Assembly: GCF_009870125.1 (NCBI RefSeq)
Contig: NC_046683.1
Coordinates: 63,193,869 to 63,257,868 of the forward strand
DNA from: Drosophila pseudoobscura
Taxonomy: Eukaryota > Arthropoda > Insecta > Diptera > Drosophilidae
Reading direction: 5' to 3'
DNA length: 64,000 nt
Below the pieces are notes generated by a model. It saw only the letters and a program-made list of their open reading frames with translations, did no database searches and was not told where the DNA came from. Below are positions 55,043-64,000 of the stretch, one piece after another. The position numbers and the translations under genes are program-made. Within the stretch, counting starts at the first letter, position 1; each line of letters starts with the position of its first letter.

Positions 55043-58000
55043 TCATTTTCCATTCAATATTTATTTAACGGCGCACACACGGCGTGTCAACAGACGTTAG
55101 AGAGCCCTGGCTGTGGCCCATGGCCCATGGCCCCAAGGAAATGGCCTGGCCTGGCCTGGCTTAAAGACAAAAGCCAACTTCGTGGCGGCCTCTGACCACG
55201 CCCTGCCTGCTGCCTACTGCATGCTGCATGCATCTGATGGAGAGTCGCTACGCTGCGGTTGCTAAATTGACACCGTTACTCGCGGAGAGTGTGTGGCAGA
55301 TACAGATACATGCGGTTCTTGGCTGCTCGGACACACCGCATCTGTAGATGAAGCTGCTGCCTGCCGCTGACAGGCCGCAAAAGCCGCACGGCGCACAGTT
55401 GTGCCCCAGCGTCTTGTCACGCACTTTTTGGTGTCACTGTATGAGAGTCGAGTCGCCTCGCGTCGCGTCTATTTGTCTGCAGGCGACAGATGCATGCAGC
55501 AGTGGCAGCAGTGGCAGCAGCAGCAACAGATACACGCAGCAGCAGCATTAATTCTTAAGCAATATTTATAGTTGTATTTTGTCAAATATTTGCACAGTTT
55601 GTTTTCTGCGCTGTCAAAGACATTTATCAAGGCACTTGCCCCAGTCTAGAGGCACAGCCACTGGCACAGCCACAGCCACAGTGTCCACAGAAGATACAGA
55701 TGTATCTGCAACTTCTGCTGCCTGCTGCCTGCTAATTGCACTCGCAGCCGTTTGTCATGCCTCTATTTGGGTTCTGCCTCTGCCTCTGCCTCTGCTGCGG
55801 CTCTCATCTTCTGGCATTCATTCATTCATATTGTCGCCTGTCTTCGCCGAAGACTCTCTCTGTATCTCTGCGTTATGTCTGTATCTGTATCTGTATCTGT
55901 AGCTGTCTGGTGTCTACATCTTTGTGAGGTCAAATTTACTTTATTAATTACAAACGCAACAGCAGCGGCAGCGGCAGCGGCAGCAATAAATTTAAATGAA
56001 TCGCAAATGTGTGCCGCCGCTCATTTTCGGTATTAAAAACACGACAAAAATTGAAAACTAAATGCTGTCTAATTTTTTCTAAATGCCTCACGCACCAGCC
56101 AACAACCCATACCGATTGGAAAAGCTCCACAGGGGGACTGAGGGGAGGGGAACGAGGGGGGGGGGGTGTGGCTCTGCGGGAGAGGCAGCCCAACCTTTTG
56201 CTAGCTCTAGCTCCATCTATTTCCCCATCTATTTGCTTATTTATTTGCCGCATTTCCAGGAATACTTTTAGTTTAGTCTCATGCCCTCTCGCTCTCCCCC
56301 TCTCTCTCTCGCTCTGGCCATATAATTAATTAAATATTTTTATATATCGCACATAAATGTGCACAGCAATATGTTTCCCCCCCACCCCTCCAGCTCCCTC
56401 TCCTACCATGTGTGTGTGTGTGTTTGCCTACTTTATAATGGACTGAGGCACAAAACTAAATAAATTCTGCGCCCGAGCTATAATTAAATTTATGTGGCTG
56501 AGTCATTTTCCGTGTAGCTTGCTGCCTGCCACCACTGCTGGCGTCTGTCTATGTCATTGAGTAGCTTTTTACAGGGTATCTGCCAGCCTCCGCCTCAAGC
56601 TGGCACCTTGGAAGACCTATTTCTTAGATATATACCCTGTATTAGCTTGAAAAACGTTCCGAAATTTATTTGCATAATTATAAGATTAAGTCTTAAGACC
56701 CCATCTGATCTAGGGTATTTCTTTGGTACATTTCTGGCATTATTTATGCACATTCTATTGCACAATGAAATCGGTTAAGCATGGCAAAACCGCAGCGTCA
56801 GCGACTTGCAATTTAGACAAAATAATTCCCACCAGATCCGTATACGAATATCTGTATCTATCTATCTATCTTTGCCCCTTGCTGCTGCAGCAGCGGCAGC
56901 AGCTGGTGGTGGCATGGCTGTATGCCCCTCGCGTTTCATGATAATTAATTGCTTGTATTTATTATTATTCATCTGTTTGAATCGCCTGTATCTGTTCTGT
57001 GATAGTTTCTTGACATTTAGTTTATATATTTCTGTGTTCGCCGGAACAGGTCTTTGAACTGTCTTTCGCATGTGCGCCAGATACAAGATACAAGATACTC
57101 ACACATTCGACGGCTTCCTATTCCACTTCCTCTGCCCCACAATGTTTGCCTTTTGTTTGAGGCATGCAAATGCTGACTAAGAGATGCAAATGCAGATCTT
57201 TGGGGGGGTGGGAGGGGGTGTGCAACGTCTGAGAGGATTCGTGGAGGAGCTGGCCAGGTGATGCTGCTGATTCATGTCAACGGCTTACAATCAAAAATTG
57301 GTTTATTAAGCGTGTTTTGGGGAGTGGTCCAGCGCCAAGTCCAGGCCGGTGACTCAGTCTCTGCCTCGTGCCCCAAGCCTTCTGTTTAAAATTCCCTTTG
57401 AAAAACGTCTGTAATTACCTTTTTGGTATTTTGGGTGTCTTTTTTCTGGTTTTTTGTGTTTTTTTTTTCTATTGAATCCAACAATTAAAACTTTGTGTAA
57501 TAAATACTACATATAGAAATTACAGACAGACAGGTGCTCATGTCAATTGAAAGCCAACGCCTGCCGCATGGTCATTAAAAGTGGTCACCCCCCCACCTAC
57601 CCCACCCCCCCACCCCGCCCACTCTCGAATATGAAAGTGGGAGAATCGCATCGCATATGCATAGCGGCCAGAGACCTGGAGACAAAGAAACAAGCGACAA
57701 TCCTCTTTACCCCGTCCCCCTCCCCCTCCTCCATCACCGTCTCTGGCTCTGGCTGCACTGTAATTATAAAGAAATTTAAATAATAATAATACAAAAAGTG
57801 GGAAAACTTTTACGTCGCCAGCAATTAAAAATATAAAATGTAAAAGAGCGAAAATACCAAGCCCCTCCCCCCTCACCCCTCACCCCGAATACAATAAAAT
57901 ATGATCGTGTAATTTTGTATTTCTTTTTTTTTATAGTTTTTAATTAATGGTTTTTTCCTGCCATAGTTTTCCCTCATTTTTGTCGGTCAGTTTGAGGCAC

Positions 58001-58049
58001 ATTTATTTGTGCGGAGTAATTATATAGTTTTTCCACTGGCTAAGATATA

Positions 58050-58091
58050 TGGAATACGAATACGAAAACGAATACGAATACGAATACGAAT
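58050..58091. repeat. (AATACG)n hexamer array
   Basis: About six copies of GAATAC with one AAAACG variant, the same unit as the array at 55.0 kb. Confidence 0.8.
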
Positions 58092-59207
58092 AGTAGTAGG
58101 AGAGCCAGTCCCGCCGTTGCTTTGTCATCGTGACGAGGCAGGTTTTGGTGGTAGAGGGGGCAGCGGGGGGGAGGGGGGTTTCCCTTGTACTTCTCTCGAA
58201 ACATTATTATTTTTTTTGTATTTTTTCCAGGCATTTTCCTGCCTTCTAAGCCCCCCGCCTCCTTCTGCTCCTCTGGGGTCTAGCGGAAATGAATGAAAAG
58301 TCGTTTTCAGTTGCCACATTTAGTGGCAAATCTACACAGGACATTCCTGCTTAATATTCCCCCCAAAACTGCGTTATTCCAAGTGGCAATTTATACATTA
58401 ATCAGGCACTCCAACCTTCTCTCGATCCACCGATCTGCCCCGACATTCCCGTTACTCAATTAACATTTAAACAGTTAGCCACATAATTATTCGGCCCCGT
58501 AGAACATATGGCACCTGCTGGACCTGTAATCGCTGCTCGTTTGCCATTCCCAAAAATCCACTCTTGAACTCCAATTCCCATTCATTCGAACGTTGCCTCG
58601 TTATTTATAGCCCCCCGGCCTGCCCCCCGCCCCCCGTCTCACGCCGCTCAACCCCCCCGAAAGTGGCGTTATTAATAATATTTATTTAAATTGTTACTTT
58701 ATTAATCAAAAGCGCTGTTACACGTGCGTTCTGATTTTGTTGTATCTTCTTTTGTTCTTCTTCTGCTTTTTTTTTGTTGTTTTTTTTTTGGTTTTTTTGG
58801 TTTTCTTTTTTGTGGATCGTGTCGCTGGCTTTTTGTGTGTTTATTTGCATTAATTATTAATTTGCTCGTTTGGCAGTTTGCGCATGCGCAAATGTTATAA
58901 AAAAACAACAACAGAGAGAGAGAGAGAGAGGAGGGGAGGGGAGGGGAGACGGCGACGAAATGTTTAAATTTTATTTTAATACATTTGCTGCGGCCTTTGG
59001 GCCAGCGATCTGCTGTCCCCCCCCGCCCCCCCCCTGGGGCCCAGCCTCACCTCTCCATCGACAATCGGCGTGTGGCGGCTGTCGAGTGAAAAATCAAATA
59101 CAAAGTTTAGCAGTGCTTAAAAATAGCTACGTTTTTGATTGATTCACACTTTGGGCTCGACTACGTGCTACGAAGCAAGGCTGCTGTGGCAACTCCCCAG
59201 AGCGCGA

Positions 59208-59224
59208 GGGGGGGGGGGGGGGGG
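59208..59224. repeat. Poly-G tract (G17)
   Basis: Seventeen consecutive G residues in the bab2 intron, with C-rich tracts nearby (59017-59035 and 59312-59340). Confidence 0.85.
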
Positions 59225-62200
59225 AGGCGACCTAACGAGGCTTGGATCGAGACCATTTCCAAGACAAATGCTAAATGAAAGCATTTCAATTGTCTGCATG
59301 AATGAAAAAAGCCCCCCCCCGTCCCTACCCCCCGTCCCCCCACTCCTCGTCTCCAAAACGAAACAAAAGCCACAAAGCGGACAGAGCGGACTCTTTTTTT
59401 TTTTTTTTATGGCTCGCTCATGACGCGGCGCGTTTTGTGCGCGACAATAAACGCGCTGAACTGCAGATACATCCCATTTATGGGCCAGAAGGGCGGCAAC
59501 ATGGGGCATAATAATAAAATAATAAAACTTTATACTAAAAGTGTGTTCCTTTGTATGAAATATCAAAGAATATACCCGCTAAGCGTACTCATCTCCTCCC
59601 CCCCCCCCCACCCGATGCTTTTTGCCATAAAAACTATCTCAAACAGATGGCCAAATGGATCATAAACATATATGCATATATATATAGATCGTAAATCCAA
59701 TGTATAGAGCCGCATTTATTAATCAAAACTATGTAACCCCCCCGAAAAGACGGGGTATGATGATTGTGCTCAAGAGGAGGCCTTAATCGATCCATAAGCC
59801 ATCTAAAATATGGATATTTCCCAGTGGTTTCCATAACTATATAAGACTTTAAAGGATATCTTTCGTGTAACTAAAGAGGAACCACAAAACACCCTCCAGA
59901 TACAGAGATCCATTGAACTATAATCTATATATCATCACCAGACCATCTTATAGATCGTTTATCAGCCAGATATCATATCCCCAACGACTCTCAAAGGGTA
60001 TTCAACGCTTCGGGCAGCATTGTGTGGGTTTTTTGTGGAACAACTTTGTTGTTTTTGTCATAGAGCACGGCATATTTGCTCGTCAATTTTTACTAATAAA
60101 ATTTAATTTATTTAAATTTCAAACGCCAGCCCATAGATGGCACATAAAAATCGAATATCAAAAATCAAAAAAACATTGTTAAATGAAGCGAGAGATAAAA
60201 AATAATCATAGAAATACACAAAAATAAGGAAAACAACCGGCAGTCCAACAAAAAAACAACAAAAATATTTCAATATCAACAAAATTGAAAGAAAACTTGA
60301 AGCCAAAAATTAGATAAATAATTTATGCCCAAAGACATAATAAAATATCAGTCGTTTTGGTGTTTTTGTTTTTGTTGTGAAACCAACAATGAGAAACGCA
60401 TCGAATGCGATGTACCCCTTGAAAAGAGTGGCAGCTGCAGAGCCCACGGTGCCCAATATGCCCCATTGAGGGGTGGGCAAAGGCACAAATTACACAAATT
60501 TAAAAATAATAAAACTAAAACGTGTCTGCATAAATTAATTAATAAGTCAATTTTCGAATGGGAATGTGAATGTGAATGTGAATCCAAAAGGCGAATGGTA
60601 GATGGCGGATGGCAGACAAAAGCGTTGGAAATACATTTAAATATAATCCAAACTGCAGATAAGTCGCTGAAATCCAATGATATTTTTTTGAAGATGAATC
60701 TGGGAGGAACTAAAAGGTACTTTGGGTGCACTACAACCCCCCCACCACCCACCCTGTAGAGCCCCCAAAAACGCCTGTCATTGGCCGGCCATAAAAAACA
60801 CAACGTAAAACATTTTAGTTAATGTCTAAAAACAGAGGAAAACCTTCAACGAAATGGGTATAAAGTGGGCAAAAAAAACAATATGGAAAATGGAAAAATA
60901 AATCTACAAGAAAAAGTAGAGCCCTAATAGTGGCAGCAACAATTTTAGCAACTCACGAAAGTCCCCATCTCCCAGCACAAATAGAAATCTGTGTGTGGCG
61001 GGCGACTCATTAAAAGTAAATAAAAAAAATCAGATACTAAAACAATCGAGAGAAGCGTTTCGTTTCGAGGGATGCTTGTTGAAAAAACGATGTTAAATAA
61101 ACAAAACAAAAAAATAAATATAAATATATACAAACAAAAAAAAAAACAGAGAGAGAGAGAGAGGAACAAATAAAATATTGGAAATTCAAAGAGCAAACAT
61201 TCAAAAGGCTAGTGGGACAGTGAAGATTGTATACCACGGACAATAGACGATGGGTTGGGGATTTTGGTGTAAATTTATAAGCCCAACAATCCATCTATAT
61301 ACATTTTAAGATACATATATGAACGCCCCCTAATGGCTTACGCATTTGGCATTTGGCTTTGAATTTGGTTTCATTTTCGAACGAGGATTTTTGATTTATT
61401 TCTTTTTAGCTGCGAGGCTAAAAATACATACATAAATACCGCAGCAAATAAATACAAATCTAGTTTTTTTTTTTGCCATTTATTTATTTAATCAATTTTC
61501 GTAGGGGGGCTGCTTCGTGGCCTCTCTGGGTGGTGGGGGGGTGGGAGGGGGGATTGTGGCTTTTTCTTGGGAAAACGTAAATGAATCATTTATAAAGATA
61601 TTCACTGAGATGAGTATGAGTACACGCACGAGTACATTTGTATTTATTTCGAGCGTTTATGTAATACGCGTTTTATTATTTCATTTTTCATTTAATTTCT
61701 TGCTCATTTCACAACAATGTGCCGCCCCTGTGCCGCCCCCTGTGCCGCCCCTGTGGCTGCGCCTTTTGTTTATAATTAAACGCAGAAAGGCAGCGTATTT
61801 CTTAATTATTTATTTTATTGTTGTTTATTTTTAAATGGGCTACAGACAATTTCCGTGCACTTTAAGCGAAACAAATAAAAGTGACGCAGCCTTTTGGCAC
61901 ACACTGTGTTCTTGAGAGGAAGGGGGAAAAAACTACTGCGGGGCGGCACTTTGCCACAATTCTTTGCCTTCATTGGAGGACTCATTGGAGGTGCTTCCCC
62001 CCCGCACGCCCCCTGCCATAAATGCCTCCTTCGAAAGCATTACCAAAGCCGAAACATTAGCCATATATTTTGGACTTCAAACAGATTATGAATCGCTATC
62101 AAACAGAGATAGAGACGAATGCTTGCGGCAGGTCGTCTGGGCAAACAGCAGCCACACACCCACACACACACACACACAGGCATAGTGGCCAAGCCGCTCC

Positions 62201-62534
62201 TCAAGAGAGCCTCCTCGGGCCTCCTCTGCTTGGAATGTCCTGCTCCTGTCGCTAATTGCCAGAGAGCGGTTCCTAATGCAAATTTAATCCATGTGTGTGC
62301 GTGTGTGTGTGTGTGCTTCGAATTATTTTCGCTGTTTCCGCAGATGCGCGGCAAAATCAATTCCAAAGCTGCCACAATCTGTGCTGCAATCTCAGCTGCA
62401 ACATGCAACCTGCAATTCTGCGGCAAGCTCTTTGCGTGTGTGTGTGCGTGTGTATTTACATATGTAATGGTTTCCTCTCTGTGTGTGTGTGTGTGTATCT
62501 GTGGGCAATAATTATCTTGAGGCAGACAGCGAAT

Positions 62535-62568
62535 GGCGGTGGCGGTGGCGGCGGCGGCGGCGGCGGCG
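62535..62568. repeat. (GGC)n / (GGT)n triplet tract
   Basis: GGCGGT followed by pure GGC triplets in the bab2 intron; it gives spurious poly-Gly or poly-Pro frames. Confidence 0.8.
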
Positions 62569-64000
62569 ACTCTCGGCCTAAATCAATATTATGGCTGACT
62601 AATAAAGGTGTTGCTGCCACACACACACACAGATACAGATACAGATGCATCAGAGATACAGAATTTCAGAGATGCGAAATGCATTTGCAATGGACAGACT
62701 TTTGACAGGAGGCCTGACAATTGGCATTAGAAATAAGTTTGAAATAATATAAAATGGAGAGACCGGCGACCAGCGACCGGCGACCAGCGACCAGCCCACG
62801 TCACGTCACGTCATTAAAGATGCATGCGGCCTGTCCGTTCGATGGCTGCTGCTGCACTTGCCCCGCTTTTACGGGGGGAGCAGTAGCTGTACCTCCATGA
62901 TTGGTATTAATTACACGTACCCCATGGATGCCTCTCTAGGATGCAGGACCACTCTCTCCACTCTATCTCTCTCTCTCTCTCTGGTAGAAAAAAAACAATC
63001 AAATATGCATTTTAAAAGTTGGCCGAAGCCCCCGACTTTCGAGAGTCGAGAGTCGAGAGTCGAGAGCCGAGACTCCCCCATGGCCCCGTGTGCAACTCAA
63101 ACAGCAGCCAAAGGCCCCCAGACCCCAAAACCGTTATTTGTCTAACCTGTGAGCACACACACACACACATGGATATAGAGTGGGTGGACGGGGCCGTGCC
63201 TCTATTTACCCAGGACCCCCAGTAGCCAGAGCCCAGAGCCCGAGTGCATGCTGCGCTCTATGTTTTAGACAGTGCCTCCTGCCTCCTGCCTCCTCTCTCT
63301 CCCGCTCTCTCTCTCTCTCTATGCTATTCAAAAAATTTAATGGCATTTTAAATAAGAAATTACACAGGCCTTGCATATTTCATAAGACTTTTCCGTATGG
63401 CTCTGGCGATGGGCTTCTGACGATGGCGGCGGCTCAGAGTTCGACTCTTTCTGCTCTCCGGTCTGCTCGCGACTCCCCAAAGTATCAAATGGGGAAAAAC
63501 TCTGTGCAGCGGGGCCCCCCAAAAGCAAAGAAAAGCGTGCCATGGCTGCAAAATAGTGTTGCAGTTTTTTTTTTGTTTTTTTTCCAAAGCCAAAATCGAA
63601 AGTCAAAGACTCGGCGGATACCCTGCAGCGCAAGCCGGGGGTATGCCCCTTCAAGAGCGTGGCATAGGCTGCCCCGTAGCCCTGCATACCCGCGCCCATG
63701 CACAGGACACAGAAATAATGTCGGAATGTTAGCTGTAATTCTACTTGCAACACACACGGAGAGGCTCGGGCTAGCTTTTTTGCATAGTAGCTTTTGTGCC
63801 TCATTTAATATTTATGTCTCTCTAAATATTAAATATTATTTCAAGGCTTTGCTGTGCGTTGCACCCTCCACCCCTTCCGGCGATTGCAGTTGCAGTGGCA
63901 GCGGCAGCGGCAGTTGCATGGTGGCCCGGTGCCTCTTCGATTGGCAAAACGGCGCACAAAAAGCGTAGCATACATTTCAGCGCTTGACCTGAAGACAGCG

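Larger units (their letters stand above)
48988..64000 (+). other. bab2: Large intron of bab2 (5' part, runs off the window)
   Basis: Starts at donor GTAAGTGATC. I searched for the next coding exon (expected to encode the QLQSMWQKCWN and RERGPLKSW words) and none is present, so the intron exceeds 15 kb. Content is simple repeats: GA tracts (50443-50468, 58915-58931, 61147-61163), TG run (52241-52270), poly-G (59208-59224), AATACG arrays (55012-55042, 58050-58091), a GGCGGT/GGC triplet run (62535-62568), and repeated AGATACA words. Long introns of bab genes carry tissue enhancers; none can be delimited here. Confidence 0.6.

Noticed and set aside
62119-62705. Cys-rich frames (CVCVCV) near the right edge
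   Set aside because: Produced by TGTGTG microsatellites within the bab2 intron; no exon borders or conserved residues.
1-64000. CRISPR arrays, phage or bacterial-type operons
   Set aside because: The sequence is plainly animal nuclear DNA with spliced genes; the direct repeats present are microsatellites, minisatellites or tRNA duplications without regular spacers.

Overview
The window looks like euchromatic DNA from a Drosophila of the obscura group. It has small introns with GTRAGT/polypyrimidine-AG junctions, CA/GA/CAG-rich simple repeats, five nuclear tRNA-Leu genes, and three fragments of a DINE-1/ISY (Helentron)-like repeat that I associate with D. pseudoobscura/D. miranda. The gene set Aplip1 - Trh (neuronal tryptophan hydroxylase) - bab2 corresponds to polytene region 61F of D. 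melanogaster (Muller element D). In the pseudoobscura and affinis subgroups that element is the XR arm. Species and chromosome are inferences from the sequence and have not been checked against a database.

Layout. 1-10 kb: gene-poor DNA carrying five identical tRNA-Leu(CAG) genes on the + strand, three of them in a tandem array with a perfect 277-bp repeat, plus repeat fragments. 10.4-13.0 kb: a three-exon THAP zinc-finger gene with two PKKRK motifs and a BESS-like C-terminus; its first coding intron holds a 0.22-kb TA-flanked MITE. 14.2-15.3 kb: an unrecognised two-exon gene (182 aa) whose 5' flank is present in three tandem copies. 16.8-18.7 kb (-): Aplip1, the JIP1 scaffold, 489 aa in five exons, complete. 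19.5-20.6 kb: a decayed jockey-like non-LTR retrotransposon followed by a Helentron fragment. 22.4-24.9 kb: Trh, 572 aa in seven exons, with TATA box and Inr. 24.8-25.5 kb (-): an unrecognised 165-aa gene convergent with Trh, with overlapping predicted 3' ends. 26.6-27.1 kb: a degenerate minisatellite of about 83 bp period rich in AAGCTT. 27.1-43.4 kb: a long non-coding stretch full of simple repeats and poly-G/C tracts. 43.4-49.0 kb: the predicted promoter and 5' leader of bab2, then its large BTB-containing coding exon (638 codons in the window). 49-64 kb: the first part of the large bab2 intron; the BabCD (Psq/AT-hook) exons and bab1 would lie beyond the right edge.

The genes have no operon-like relationship. 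Aplip1 (axonal transport and JNK scaffolding) and Trh (serotonin synthesis) are neuronal. bab2 is a developmental transcription factor in a regulatory gene desert. All coding exons given for the five multi-exon genes were joined by hand, and the reading phase closes at every junction. I found no CRISPR, phage or prokaryote-type system. The points most worth checking are the tRNA flank mosaic, the triplicated promoter of the unknown 182-aa gene, the MITE, the X-linked GA-rich Helentron fragments, and the bab2 leader.
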